A stretch of 37,935 bases of DNA from Candidatus Magasanikiibacteriota bacterium. GTDB taxonomy: Bacteria; Patescibacteriota; Patescibacteriia; Magasanikbacterales; UBA922. Below, one piece after another: positions 23,746 through 33,014 of this stretch; the stretch's first letter is position 1; each line of letters opens with the position of its first letter. The notes under the pieces are model-generated. The model did no database searches and was not told the DNA's origin. It was given only the letters and a program-made list of their open reading frames with translations. Where the stretch lies: assembly GCA_018661775.1 (NCBI GenBank), contig JABJHO010000020.1:1-37935 (forward strand), given 5' to 3'. A program made the translations under genes and the position numbers.

Positions 23746-24759
23746 CTATGCGACACTTTGTTCTGTTACTGACCCGTCTGGAAACAAGGTTTCGAGTGTC
23801 TCAAAAATGTGGGCAACAGCAGTATCAATTGGTCCAGGCAATACAAAACCTGCCGCCTTTTTGTGCCCTCCGCCACCAAACTGTTTTGCCATATGAGCCA
23901 CATTGACATCATCTCGCGTGGTTCTAAAACTTCCTTTAATTGTGCCGTCTTTCATTTCTCGCACAAGGAGTCCGGCATGGCCGTCTTGTATTGAATTTAA
24001 AAAGTTTACCATCCCCGAGATGTGTGCCTCTTTAATTCCATGTTCATCAATTTCTTGATGCGTTATGTGGGTGTAACACATATTAAGAAGGTGGTGTTTT
24101 TTGAGGCGTTGCATAACTTTTCCCCAAATATGGAGTGCGTGTAATGGGGCTTTTTCATATACCCATTTTTTTATAATCTGCGTGTCACCACCAAGGTTCA
24201 TGAGTTCGCTGGCAGCATATAGTGTTTGTGGTCTGGTTGCGTCATTAGAAAAATTATCTGTATCTGTGATAATTCCTGTGAGCAAGCTGGTTGCCATTTC
24301 GGGGGTAATTGTTGCTGTATTATTTTTGAGACAGCGGTAGAACACTTCACATGTTGATGAACTTTCTGTGTCTACGAGATTATAATCACCAAAATACGTA
24401 TTAGTTGCATGGTGGTCAATATTAATGACGGTTGGTTTGTAAGACAGTGCTTGTATGTGTTTATCGATTCCTGCATACCCAAGGTCACCCGCATCAAACA
24501 CAATAATATGATCGTATGTAATACTTTTCCAGAGTGCTGGGTTTGTGGATAGCTTGGTAACGTGCGGAAGGAATGCGAGTTGTTGTGCATATGTGGTTGC
24601 ACAGTAGATGTGGTAGGGGATGTTGTATTGTTCAAGAAGGTTGGCACAACAAGTGAGACTACCCAAAGAGTCTCCGTCGGGGTTTTTGTGTGGCACAAGA
24701 AGCACATGAGAGGCATGTGTCATGCGTGTGAAGATGGTTTTTTCAAGTTCTGTGTGCAT
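23746..24759 (-). CDS. DHH-family phosphoesterase, NrnA-like
   Basis: A 337-residue protein with the DHH-DHHA1 arrangement of NrnA, which degrades very short RNA (nanoRNA) or pAp. The metal motifs are [12 protein letters not shown] (near the N-terminus), VFDAGD, the family DHH in NIDHHATN, and ITDTDNF. The C-terminal DHHA1 domain has [11 protein letters not shown], which binds substrate. The start at 24759 is preferred to one 26 codons earlier because a TATACT (minus, 24775-24780) lies between them, leaving about eight bases of leader. Substrate choice among oligo-RNA, pAp and cyclic dinucleotides is not decidable. Confidence 0.9.
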   Translation of the reverse strand: MHTELEKTIFTRMTHASHVLLVPHKNPDGDSLGSLTCCANLLEQYNIPYHIYCATTYAQQLAFLPHVTKLSTNPALWKSITYDHIIVFDAGDLGYAGIDKHIQALSYKPTVINIDHHATNTYFGDYNLVDTESSSTCEVFYRCLKNNTATITPEMATSLLTGIITDTDNFSNDATRPQTLYAASELMNLGGDTQIIKKWVYEKAPLHALHIWGKVMQRLKKHHLLNMCYTHITHQEIDEHGIKEAHISGMVNFLNSIQDGHAGLLVREMKDGTIKGSFRTTRDDVNVAHMAKQFGGGGHKKAAGFVLPGPIDTAVAHIFETLETLFPDGSVTEQSVA

Positions 24760-24837
24760 AAATATAGCAAATACAGTATAAGTTGGGCAATATACAAGGC
24801 CAATGTGCTGTTTTTGTAATATCTGAGTATACCCCAC

Positions 24838-24866
24838 TTGTGAGCCTGTGTCAAGGGTGTTATACT
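24838..24866 (+). promoter_or_regulatory. smc promoter
   Basis: TTGTGA (24838-24843), 17 bases, TATACT (24861-24866). The ATG lies only ten bases after the -10, so the mRNA should start at or within a few bases of the start codon. Confidence 0.65.
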
Positions 24867-24876
24867 ATTATCCATT

Positions 24877-27800
24877 ATGCATGTTACCAATATTGAGCTT
24901 CACGGATTCAAGTCTTTTGCCAAAAAGACTTCTTTAGATTTCCTTCCGCCAAAAGATGAAAAAAACAGTGTTACCGTTATTGTTGGGCCAAACGGCAGCG
25001 GTAAGAGTAATATCTCAGATGCGATTCGTTGGGTGATGGGGGAGCAAAGCATGCGACAACTTCGTGGAAAAAAAGCGAGTGATATTATTTTTTCTGGCTC
25101 AGAATCAAAAGGAGCAATGAGTGTGGCAAGTGTGTTTATTACATTAGATAACCATGACGGACGAATGCCAATTGACTATGAAGAGGTGGTAATTGGAAGG
25201 CGGATTTACAAAACAGGAGAGAGTGAATATCTTATAAATAATACTGTTGTTCGGTTGATCGACTTACAAATTCTTTTGGCAAAAGCACAGTTTGGTCAAG
25301 GCTCATATTCGGTTATTGGACAAGGAATGATAGACAAACTCCTTCTTCAATCCAACCAAGAGAGAAAAGATTTTTTTGACGAGGCTTCAGGAATTAAAGA
25401 GTTTCAGATTAAACGACACCAAGCACACCTTCGTCTAAAACGTACGACAGAAAATATCGAACAAGCCGAACTGCTTTTGGCAGAAGTTTCACCACGACTC
25501 AAATCGTTATCTCGGCAAGTAAAAAAACTAGAACAACGACAGGAGGTTGAGTTGACGTTACGAGAAACACAAGAACAGTATTATGTCACATTATGGAAGC
25601 ACCATGATACACAAATACAGAAGATTCAGACAGTTGTAGCAGGTCTAGACACAGAACTTCAGGAAGGGCAAAAGAAACTACAAACCATTCAAGAAGAGCT
25701 TGCCTCACTTGCACAGCAACAATCTCGCCAAGAGCTGTTTAAAGAGTTACAAAAAAAACACCAAGCCATTGTGCAAGAGTCTAATGTACTTGAGCGTGAG
25801 CGTGTGATTCTTCAGGGAAAACTCCAAACTGAATATACAAAATCTGGTAATTATCAGATGGGATGGCTTGAAACAAAGGTTGTCGAACTACAAGAAAGAA
25901 AAAAGACTTTTGATTTAGAAATTTCTAATGAACAAACAATTCAGGAAGAAAAACAAAAGGACGTTGACACACTTTCCGAAAGAATGGATGAATTAGTCTT
26001 GTCGCGCACAACACTGCGTAGTGAGATTGGTGCGCTAGAATCTACACTTCTTCGGCTTAAAACAGAGGAGTCTGCGTTTCATATTTCTGGATTTAGAGCT
26101 GTTCAGGCAGTGCTTGAAGCACGGCATAGGCTTGGAAATGTTCGCGGAGTTGTGGCACAGCTCGGGTCTGTTGAAAATGATGTATTACTAGCACTTGATG
26201 TGGCAGCTGGTGGAAGACTTGCCTCAATTGTGGTAGATACTGAGCAGGATGCACGATCGTGTGTTCAGTATTTGCGAGAAGGAAAGTTTGGTGTGGCAAC
26301 ATTTTTGCCACTAAGCAAAATTAGACCTCGCGGACTTCCTGAGTATATTAATGATTATTTGGGCAGAGAAGGAGTATTGGGGTTGGCTCAAGATTTGGTT
26401 GAGCATGATAGGCAATATGCAGAGGTGTTTTCATTTATTTTTGGCAGTACTATTGTGGTAGAGGATTTTGACACAGCAAGACGGCTTGGTATTGGGCGAG
26501 TTCGTATGGTAACGCTTCAGGGTGATCTTTTTGAGACAAGTGGAGAGATTAAAGGTGGGCACAGAAATAAAAAACAACAAGGACTGAGTTTTGCTGATGG
26601 AGATGCAAATAAAAGTGAACAAGCAGTTTCGAGATGTGAGGAAACAATTCTTGAAAAACACAACACGTTTCAGGCACTTGAGAAAGATATAGAAGAGATA
26701 CAAAAAACATTACAAGAAAAACACGCAAACCTTCGCCTAGAGATGCATAAGCAGCAAATAAAAGAAACACAAAAAACAGCATTAGAAGAAGAGCTTGCAC
26801 GACTAGAACAAGAGACCGCACTCCAAACCATGAGTCCCGAGCAGTTTGGTGAAACAATGGAAACAATACGTAAACAAAAAGACACCATAGATAATCAAAT
26901 AGAAGGTATTCAGGTTGAGCGAACAAAGGCGGCAAGAGCAATAGAGTGTTTTAATGAGGAGGAGGAAGAAAAAAAACAACGAGTTTTTGCTCTGCAAGAT
27001 GCAATGCAGGTGCAGCAGGGTATTGTTGGAGGTGGAATAGAAAAGAAAAATACACAGGCAGTAGAATTGGCAAAACTTGAAACAAAACAAGAGGATCTTG
27101 GTCATGAGTTGTATCAAGAAATGCGTCTTTCAATAGAAACTATTTTAGAACGTGGTATTGAAGAAAAACCTATTGAAGAATTAGAAGGACTTCAGGTCAC
27201 GGTTCAGAAACTCAAATATAAACTCAGTCTTATTGGAGGGATAGATGAAGAGGTGGTGCAAGAGTTTGAAGAAACAAAAGCGCGTCATGATGGGTTGTCT
27301 TCACAGCTTGATGACCTGCAAAAAGCAATGAAAGATCTGGATACACTTATAGAAGAGTTGGACGCAGTAATGAAAAAGACAAGAAATAAAGCATTCAAAG
27401 AAATCAAAAAAGAATTTTCACGGTATTTTGAGATGGTGTTTTCTGGAGGGAAAGCAGATTTGGTAGAGGTATATGGCGAAGAAGACGTGGATGAAGAGGA
27501 GCAGGCGGGGGATACTGAGATGGGAGAACAGCATGTGGACCTTGAAGAAGGAAAAGAACAGGCACAAAAAAAGAAGACCAAAAAAGTACTCAAAGGTATA
27601 GATATTGTTGCCTGTCCTCCAGGAAAAAAGATCAAACATATTCAAGCATTGTCTGGTGGTGAACGTACACTTACGTCTATTGCACTGATGTGTGCTATTC
27701 TCAAAACAAACCCATCACCATTTGTTGTGTTTGATGAGGTGGAGGCAGCGCTTGATGAAGCAAATACCAGAAAAGTCGCAGGAATTATACAAGAGCTATC

Positions 27801-27948
27801 ACGTGCGTCACAGTTTATTATTATTTCTCATAACCGCGTAACAATGCATATTGCCGATGCGCTGTATGGTGTGACAATGGGAAATGATGGGATGAGCCAT
27901 TTGTTTAGTGTAAAAATGGAAGAAGTTACTGAGGAGCTCGTTTCTTAA
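24877..27948 (+). CDS. smc: Chromosome segregation protein SMC
   Basis: A 1023-residue SMC ATPase that compacts and helps segregate the chromosome. The N-terminal head has Walker A GPNGSGKS (37-44) and FGQGSYSVIGQG. Two long coiled coils flank a hinge at about 405-560 (GVVAQLGSVENDVLLALDVAAGG, FATFLPLSKIRPRG-like in pieces). The C-terminal head has the signature LSGGERTLTSIAL and Walker B PFVVFDEVEAALDE. It is shorter than most bacterial SMCs (about 1180), mainly in the coiled coils. A very acidic insert (EEDVDEEEQAGDTEMGE) lies before the C-terminal signature. No scpA or scpB gene is near. Confidence 0.95.
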   Translation: MHVTNIELHGFKSFAKKTSLDFLPPKDEKNSVTVIVGPNGSGKSNISDAIRWVMGEQSMRQLRGKKASDIIFSGSESKGAMSVASVFITLDNHDGRMPIDYEEVVIGRRIYKTGESEYLINNTVVRLIDLQILLAKAQFGQGSYSVIGQGMIDKLLLQSNQERKDFFDEASGIKEFQIKRHQAHLRLKRTTENIEQAELLLAEVSPRLKSLSRQVKKLEQRQEVELTLRETQEQYYVTLWKHHDTQIQKIQTVVAGLDTELQEGQKKLQTIQEELASLAQQQSRQELFKELQKKHQAIVQESNVLERERVILQGKLQTEYTKSGNYQMGWLETKVVELQERKKTFDLEISNEQTIQEEKQKDVDTLSERMDELVLSRTTLRSEIGALESTLLRLKTEESAFHISGFRAVQAVLEARHRLGNVRGVVAQLGSVENDVLLALDVAAGGRLASIVVDTEQDARSCVQYLREGKFGVATFLPLSKIRPRGLPEYINDYLGREGVLGLAQDLVEHDRQYAEVFSFIFGSTIVVEDFDTARRLGIGRVRMVTLQGDLFETSGEIKGGHRNKKQQGLSFADGDANKSEQAVSRCEETILEKHNTFQALEKDIEEIQKTLQEKHANLRLEMHKQQIKETQKTALEEELARLEQETALQTMSPEQFGETMETIRKQKDTIDNQIEGIQVERTKAARAIECFNEEEEEKKQRVFALQDAMQVQQGIVGGGIEKKNTQAVELAKLETKQEDLGHELYQEMRLSIETILERGIEEKPIEELEGLQVTVQKLKYKLSLIGGIDEEVVQEFEETKARHDGLSSQLDDLQKAMKDLDTLIEELDAVMKKTRNKAFKEIKKEFSRYFEMVFSGGKADLVEVYGEEDVDEEEQAGDTEMGEQHVDLEEGKEQAQKKKTKKVLKGIDIVACPPGKKIKHIQALSGGERTLTSIALMCAILKTNPSPFVVFDEVEAALDEANTRKVAGIIQELSRASQFIIISHNRVTMHIADALYGVTMGNDGMSHLFSVKMEEVTEELVS

Positions 27949-27961
27949 TGAGCGTCTTAGC

Positions 27962-28029
27962 TTGACAATTGGGTGTGTGGGTGGTAGAATAAATTCCTAC
28001 AGCAAACATAAGTTGTAGGATTTTTTTTT
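27962..28029 (+). promoter_or_regulatory. Promoter followed at once by a terminator-like hairpin
   Basis: TTGACA (27962-27967), 17 bases, TAGAAT (27985-27990). The transcript would begin at about 27997, inside a stem TCCTACA (27995-28001) with TGTAGGA (28014-28020) followed by nine T. This may be the smc terminator placed over the next gene's promoter, or an attenuator at the very 5' end. Confidence 0.55.
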
Positions 28030-28059
28030 GTTCTTTTTTGGTGTATAAAGGAGTTTTTT

Positions 28060-28323
28060 ATGTCACAATATACTATAACCATTCATTTGGATCATGCACA
28101 AAACGTACTTGATTCACAAGACCCAAACTGTGCTTTACGATTAGATGCTGGTTGTTATCGTGATCTTTATGTGCCACGCTCTGCTCTTTCTGGCTCTCCG
28201 GAGTCGCTTACGATTACCGGTCCTGTTTTTGAAGTGTGGCCACACAATACACAGCAGCAAATTGGTTCTACTCATGCAGTAGTAGAAAACGGAAATGGTG
28301 TAATCGAGATAAAAAGTAATTAG
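28060..28323 (+). CDS. Small beta-rich protein of unknown function
   Basis: An 87-residue soluble protein (MSQYTITIHLDHAQNVL...). Alternating hydrophobic residues suggest a small beta fold (YTITIHLDH, SLTITGPVFEVWP, GVIEIKSN). It has two Cys residues. The start is set by AAAGGAG seven bases before the ATG. It has its own promoter and terminator. No family was recognised. Confidence 0.65.
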   Translation: MSQYTITIHLDHAQNVLDSQDPNCALRLDAGCYRDLYVPRSALSGSPESLTITGPVFEVWPHNTQQQIGSTHAVVENGNGVIEIKSN

Positions 28324-28359
28324 AGAGATAATCTCACATTAACTACTCTAGTCTTTTCA

Positions 28360-28384
28360 AAAGGTACTTATGTGCCTTTTTTTA
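28360..28384 (+). terminator. Rho-independent terminator
   Basis: Stem AAAGGTAC (28360-28367) with GTGCCTTT (28372-28379), one wobble pair, then a T run that merges into the next promoter region. Confidence 0.85.
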
Positions 28385-28409
28385 ATATATCGTTATTTTG
28401 TGGTATACT
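28377..28409 (+). promoter_or_regulatory. Duplicated promoter segment, copy 1
   Basis: A 33-base stretch ending in TTTTGTGGTATACT that recurs at 29329-29361 with one mismatch. It holds an extended -10 (TATACT 28404-28409). Confidence 0.7.
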
Positions 28410-28442
28410 TCCTTAACATTAATGAAATACTATTATTTGATT

Positions 28443-29309
28443 ATGACGCTTAATCAAGATACGTACATACCAAAAGAGCACCCAATAGAACCTCTTGTGT
28501 CTGAGCAAGAAGGTGTTTCTGGTTCTATAGATTCAGGTGAGATTCGAGACTCTCGTACCACAGCAGAAGGTGAGCTTGTGCCTGAAGGTGCCGTGAGTAT
28601 TGAGTCAGTAAAAAATACTTTAGATAAAGAAGGGTATGATCTGGTTGGTAAAAGGGGCATGTTGTCTGGTGGTATGTTGGGTCCATTGTATAAGCTACAA
28701 GTAAGAAGCAGAGAGACAGGAGAGGAGGGGTTTTTTACAGAAAAGGTTTTTTCTAGAAATGGCACCCGTTTTGTTCAAGAACGTGTGATGGATGGTGATC
28801 GTGGAGTATTTAAATATGTAACAGTTGATCATTTGTTTAATAAACAAAAAGCAGTTAATGTCTTAAGAGATTTACCGGGCATACCTGAGGCTTTTGCTGT
28901 TTATGATGGTAAAAAAGGTTCTAGCATAGAAGCATATGTTGCTGGTTGTGAGTTGTCGGGTATTTTATCTGAAGATAGTGATCTTAAGGGGGATTTTCAA
29001 TATGAAATTACATCAGAGCAGGAGATTAATGAAATTTATAAAAATATTGAATATACGTATGTGGAGGCAGCGAAAAAAGGTTTTATACTTACTATATGGC
29101 CCAATTCTCTTTCTGGTATAATGGTCGAGACGAACACTTTGCAACCGTATTTTAATGATCTTCATCTCTATGTTGAGGGTGATATTGAGCACGAGGGTCC
29201 TGTTTTAGATAAATTTAAAAAAGGACTGAAGTCTATTAAAGAGCACAAACAGGGAGCACTTGAACAGTTTAATCAATTGCATATTGAGAGGATAAGACAG
29301 GCTATGTAG
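28443..29309 (+). CDS. Kinase-like protein, possibly a pseudokinase
   Basis: A 288-residue protein. The pattern resembles a protein-kinase fold: a Gly-rich stretch GKRGMLSGGMLGPLYKLQV (about 65-83), then FFTEKVFSRNG, a middle with LPGIPEAFAVYDGKKG and EAYVAGCELSGIL (hinge-like), and AAKKGFILTIWPNSLSGIMV with YFNDLHLYV where kinases have the catalytic loop and the DFG. The usual catalytic Asp residues are not where expected, so it may be inactive, or the resemblance may be chance. Alternative ATG at 28422. An acidic N-terminus precedes the domain. Its promoter is copied before the next gene. Confidence 0.45.
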   Translation: MTLNQDTYIPKEHPIEPLVSEQEGVSGSIDSGEIRDSRTTAEGELVPEGAVSIESVKNTLDKEGYDLVGKRGMLSGGMLGPLYKLQVRSRETGEEGFFTEKVFSRNGTRFVQERVMDGDRGVFKYVTVDHLFNKQKAVNVLRDLPGIPEAFAVYDGKKGSSIEAYVAGCELSGILSEDSDLKGDFQYEITSEQEINEIYKNIEYTYVEAAKKGFILTIWPNSLSGIMVETNTLQPYFNDLHLYVEGDIEHEGPVLDKFKKGLKSIKEHKQGALEQFNQLHIERIRQAM

Positions 29310-29328
29310 TTGGTGAAGACGATCAAGG

Positions 29329-29361
29329 TTTTTTTAATACATCGTTATTTTGTGGTATACT
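29329..29361 (+). promoter_or_regulatory. Duplicated promoter segment, copy 2
   Basis: It matches 28377-28409 at 32 of 33 bases, with TATACT at 29356-29361. A second TATACT (29375-29380) lies four bases before the ATG. The two downstream genes are therefore likely co-regulated. Confidence 0.7.
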
Positions 29362-29384
29362 ATACATAATATAATATACTTCTT

Positions 29385-31724
29385 ATGCTAAGAGGTGAAA
29401 ATATTGGTTATCAACCAACCATCCCAGAAAGTGATTACAGGTCTAATCTTGAAAATTCTGGTAATCAAGGTACAGGAGATGCTGTGCCTGATTCAGCTGC
29501 AGATTTAGCTTTAGAACCTATGCCAGTTCTAGCTAAACCAAAACCACCAGAAGATGTGGTTATTAACGGACTAGTAGAAAGGGGTAACACTTTAGAAGTG
29601 CCAGTGGCTCGTAATGAGATACCTCCTGCTCCTCTACCTTTACCTCAAAAAAAACCACCTGATACAATAATCCCAAGAAGAAGCAAAAACAGTGGTGCAC
29701 AATTTGAACCCATGCCCCAAATCGTGGTGGAGGAGGAACAGCTTCCAAAAAGTTTGGAAGAAAATCTTGCGGTTCTTCTGAATAAAGCTCAAGATGATAC
29801 ATTTAAAAAAATATATAATAAGTATAACGCGGTTAGTTATGTAGAAAAACAACAAAAACTACTTGCGACCCAAGAATTATTGTCATATATCCAGAAATTG
29901 AAATTTGATACTCAAGATGGAGACGAAGACTTGAGGGTGTCACGTATTAACACCAAAGAACAACTTGCAAATGCTATAAGCAGGTTGGCACAAGATATTG
30001 AAAGTGGTGCAGGTGGTGTCGAGGAGGTTGACACCGTTGTTGCAGGAGACACCAAGAGAGCTGACACTGTTGTTGCAGGAGGAGCTAAGGTTATTGAGAT
30101 TAACAGGTTGGCACAAGATATTGAAAGTGGTGCAGGTGGTGTCGAGGAGGTTGACACCGTTGTTGCTGAGGGACCTGAGGTTATTGAGATTAACAGGTCA
30201 GAGCAAGATGTTATGGCTGATATTTTGGCCAAAGCATTAGAAAGTCGTTTTAGGTTTGGAAGAACTGAGCATGGCGGATCTATAGACGGTGTGTTTGTGC
30301 CTCCTGATCGACTTGATACCGAGTCAAGAGAAATGTTGTCTACAGAAGAGGTGAGGGAGGTGATCAACAAAACCATTAACAGCATAGGTCTGTTGCTTAA
30401 ATTAGAAAATAAAAATAATATAAGTGAAATAATAACTGCGTGCGGAAGTTTTGCTGAGTATATTTATTGGAAAGGTGGTAAAAGGAATAAGATGATAAAT
30501 GATATTATTCGTGGAACTTCTATAGAAAATAAAATACCGGGTGATGCTGATTTTGCGGTAAGAAATAGAAAAGATCTGGATTCTGTGGTGGAGGGGATTT
30601 CAAATATTGTTAAAGAAAACAAACAAGTGTTTGAGAGTATGGGGGTGAAGAATTTTGAGGTTGAGCTGGTAGGGGGTGAGCATGAGGGAAAGCGAATCGG
30701 TATTGACCAGTTGCACAATGTGCCTAAAGATGAAATATATAGTGAATTTCCTGGAGAGCCGGACACAGAGGAGCCGTGTTACCGTTTTGGTTTTTATGTG
30801 GTTTATGATTTTGATGGTAAAGAAATTGAGGTTCCTTGTGAGATTTTTAGTAACACATGGGTAGCTCCACCAAGTGTGTGGAATGAAGGGGGTATTAGTC
30901 GAGAGTCTATTGTACCAACAATGAGTATTAATTCACTTATCGAGTCTTATGGTCGTATTAGAGATTTTGAACACAGTGTTGAGGTTGTTACACAAAATGC
31001 ACTAAACGGTCTTGTTGAGCCGTTAACATTCTCAGTGGGAGGGGTAGAAAAAAATATACGTTTCATGGACATGTTAGATGTTTTGTCAGAAAAGAATCCA
31101 AAAGAAAGACTAGAAGAACTTTTGGGGGAGCCTATTTTTGTTGAACCTGCAGAAGGGGTGATAGTAGAATTTTTACGTGCGGTAAGTGAGGATTTGTACT
31201 CGAAGTTAAACCAAAAGATATCGGGATACTGTTTAGAGTGGGGGATGACACCGAAAGATCTTCTTATGGCATATAAAGGTTTTCGTGAATATTTCTCTAA
31301 TGGTGAGGTGCCACAATTACGTGAGCTGGGTAAACAAGAAAAAGATAAACTTATTAAGCTACTTACTGGATTTAAATCAAAATTACAACAACGATTTGAG
31401 AGCTTGGATCGCCTAAGAAAGCTTTCACATCTTTCAGAGTCTTCAGAGGAATACATAGAACAGCTTAAGGAAAAAAAAGAATCATTGTTAGGTTTGGTGG
31501 AATTAAGTTTGACATCTTTAAGAAATGTTTTTGATAAGGCTGGTCATGTGTTTGGTTCAGAATTAGCAAAAAAGGCACAAGAAGAAGTTCGTGATGGTAA
31601 AAAATTAAACAACCTCTCAGAGCTTTACCAAACTCTTGATTCGGTAAGAGAAGTGACTCCTGAGTTTGCTGAGTGGGCCGACAACTTGAATAATTTTATG
31701 GAATTTTCAAAATCAGTCGCGTAG
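29385..31724 (+). CDS. Large protein with nucleotidyltransferase-like core
   Basis: A 779-residue protein. The first ~130 residues are Pro-rich and look disordered, with an internal duplication at about 200-260. The core (about 345-490) has CGSFAEYIYW and, after about 30 residues, PGDADFAV, the GS...DxD spacing of pol-beta-type nucleotidyltransferases, and a later acidic EVPCEIF strand that could give the third carboxylate. The C-terminal 250 residues are helical (EKDKLIKLLTGFKSKLQQ, then SSEEYIEQLKEKKESL). The call rests on motif spacing only. It shares its promoter with the upstream kinase-like gene. No Shine-Dalgarno is present. Confidence 0.5.
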   Translation: MLRGENIGYQPTIPESDYRSNLENSGNQGTGDAVPDSAADLALEPMPVLAKPKPPEDVVINGLVERGNTLEVPVARNEIPPAPLPLPQKKPPDTIIPRRSKNSGAQFEPMPQIVVEEEQLPKSLEENLAVLLNKAQDDTFKKIYNKYNAVSYVEKQQKLLATQELLSYIQKLKFDTQDGDEDLRVSRINTKEQLANAISRLAQDIESGAGGVEEVDTVVAGDTKRADTVVAGGAKVIEINRLAQDIESGAGGVEEVDTVVAEGPEVIEINRSEQDVMADILAKALESRFRFGRTEHGGSIDGVFVPPDRLDTESREMLSTEEVREVINKTINSIGLLLKLENKNNISEIITACGSFAEYIYWKGGKRNKMINDIIRGTSIENKIPGDADFAVRNRKDLDSVVEGISNIVKENKQVFESMGVKNFEVELVGGEHEGKRIGIDQLHNVPKDEIYSEFPGEPDTEEPCYRFGFYVVYDFDGKEIEVPCEIFSNTWVAPPSVWNEGGISRESIVPTMSINSLIESYGRIRDFEHSVEVVTQNALNGLVEPLTFSVGGVEKNIRFMDMLDVLSEKNPKERLEELLGEPIFVEPAEGVIVEFLRAVSEDLYSKLNQKISGYCLEWGMTPKDLLMAYKGFREYFSNGEVPQLRELGKQEKDKLIKLLTGFKSKLQQRFESLDRLRKLSHLSESSEEYIEQLKEKKESLLGLVELSLTSLRNVFDKAGHVFGSELAKKAQEEVRDGKKLNNLSELYQTLDSVREVTPEFAEWADNLNNFMEFSKSVA
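29981..30166 (+). repeat. In-frame tandem duplication, 123-base period
   Basis: 63 bases at 29981-30043 recur unchanged at 30104-30166, offset 123 bases (41 codons), encoding QDIESGAGGVEEVDTVVA twice. A partial third copy (GGTTATTGAGATTAACAGGT) occurs at 30089 and 30180. The identity suggests a recent duplication. Confidence 0.9.
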
Positions 31725-31744
31725 TGGTTGGAAACCATTATGGG

Positions 31745-31773
31745 TTGACAAAACATACAATATCTGCTAGTGT
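31745..31773 (+). promoter_or_regulatory. Promoter, TTGACA-N17-TAGTGT
   Basis: TTGACA (31745-31750), 17 bases, TAGTGT (31768-31773), 33 bases before the ATG at 31807. Confidence 0.55.
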
Positions 31774-31806
31774 AAGAATAACAGACAAATACATAAGGAG
31801 TAAAAC

Positions 31807-32709
31807 ATGTCTGATATCTTTACAGAAGAAGAATTATTTCTAAATAGTTCACTTATCCCATTTTTTAGAAAAGAAAAAGATGCTGCAGCGCTTTGCTGGT
31901 TTGAAAGAAACCACTACAAGGTTTTGTCAGAGTGGATACCATTGAGTAATATGTTTTGTCAGGCAGCATCAGCTTCTGTCATGACAAGATTACCACTGTT
32001 TCTTTTTAACGACAAAGAGCTGCTTGGTCAATTTATTCACTTTTCTCTTCTTTTCTCAACACATGTTCGAGAAATTAACCCCATAACGGTATTTTCTTCC
32101 TTTGAAAGGAAATCTGATTTAGAAGGTCATAATAAGCTGAAAGTAGAGCTGAGGCGAATTGAATACTTTATGAGTCATCCTGTTTTTCAGAATAAAGGAA
32201 GTCCGAATGTATTGGTTCGAAACAAAGAATCCTGTTCAATTAGAGGGTTGCCTGTTTCATGCAAAAAAGATCTTTCAAGAGATCCGCGTTGGTTGCTGAT
32301 TGACAAAATGCAAGATGTGGTCGTGGGTTCAGGACTGTATAAGAAAATACTTGCAGCACAGTTTTTATTTCAGATTCCAAAAAGACGGCTAGATGATTTT
32401 CCAATACGGTCTGTATTTTTAGAACATATTGGTATGTGTATTTTTGTTCATGCTAGTATATTTTCATGTTTACATAATATTCCGGTGTATGAAGAGGTTC
32501 TACGAAGACACAGAGTTCTGTTGGTTTATTTTTGCCAAGATATAGTAGATTTTTTTGAGCAGAGAAAAAGTTTGGATGAGTTGTCAATGGCCCAAGAGCT
32601 CCTTAAGTATCTGGATGATTTTTTCTTTCATAGATATTTTAATAATGTCTTTTGTGAGGAAGGGTCTGACTCAATGTATCAGGAGGCGTTTGATTATGCT
32701 AGGCAATAG
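31807..32709 (+). CDS. Protein of unknown function, 300 residues
   Basis: A 300-residue protein (MSDIFTEEELFLNSSLIPFF...). It is rich in Phe, Leu and Cys and mostly helical by pattern, with hydrophobic stretches at about 70-90 (LLGQFIHFSLLFSTHV) and 205-235 (HIGMCIFVHASIFSCLHNIP) that are too polar to be sure membrane segments. The start is set by ATAAGGAG seven bases before the ATG. It has its own promoter and a terminator at 32717. No family was recognised. Confidence 0.7.
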   Translation: MSDIFTEEELFLNSSLIPFFRKEKDAAALCWFERNHYKVLSEWIPLSNMFCQAASASVMTRLPLFLFNDKELLGQFIHFSLLFSTHVREINPITVFSSFERKSDLEGHNKLKVELRRIEYFMSHPVFQNKGSPNVLVRNKESCSIRGLPVSCKKDLSRDPRWLLIDKMQDVVVGSGLYKKILAAQFLFQIPKRRLDDFPIRSVFLEHIGMCIFVHASIFSCLHNIPVYEEVLRRHRVLLVYFCQDIVDFFEQRKSLDELSMAQELLKYLDDFFFHRYFNNVFCEEGSDSMYQEAFDYARQ

Positions 32710-32716
32710 CAGGTCG

Positions 32717-32741
32717 CACAGTTTTAATAACTGTGTTTTTT
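32717..32741 (+). terminator. Rho-independent terminator
   Basis: Stem CACAGTT (32717-32723) with AACTGTG (32729-32735), then a T run. Confidence 0.85.
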
Positions 32742-32791
32742 ATTACCATTTTTTATGATATACTATTGTTATATATAAAACAGTATAGTGT

Positions 32792-33004
32792 ATGGATCAA
32801 TCTAATCTACAACAAGAAGAACAAGAGCTTGATAAGAAAAATAATCTGAATAATGCTGAAAAAGAAATTCAGTCATTAAACAGTGATTACGATAAGGTGT
32901 ACCAACAAATTGCCCCACTTGTTTCTCGGGCAAAAGACCTTCTTTCAGAAGAGGAGTATAATGTACTCTTAGAAGAGTTTAACGCATTATCTTTAGAAAA
33001 ATAA
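32792..33004 (+). CDS. Small coiled-coil protein before the PP2C gene
   Basis: A 70-residue charged, helical protein (MDQSNLQQEEQELDKKNN to FNALSLEK), probably a coiled coil. The extended -10 TGATATACT (32756-32764) lies 27 bases upstream, with no Shine-Dalgarno. Its stop is ten bases before the PP2C start, so the two are very probably one transcript. It may bind the coiled-coil N-terminus of the phosphatase; that is inference. Confidence 0.65.
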   Translation: MDQSNLQQEEQELDKKNNLNNAEKEIQSLNSDYDKVYQQIAPLVSRAKDLLSEEEYNVLLEEFNALSLEK

Positions 33005-33014
33005 TTTTTACCTT

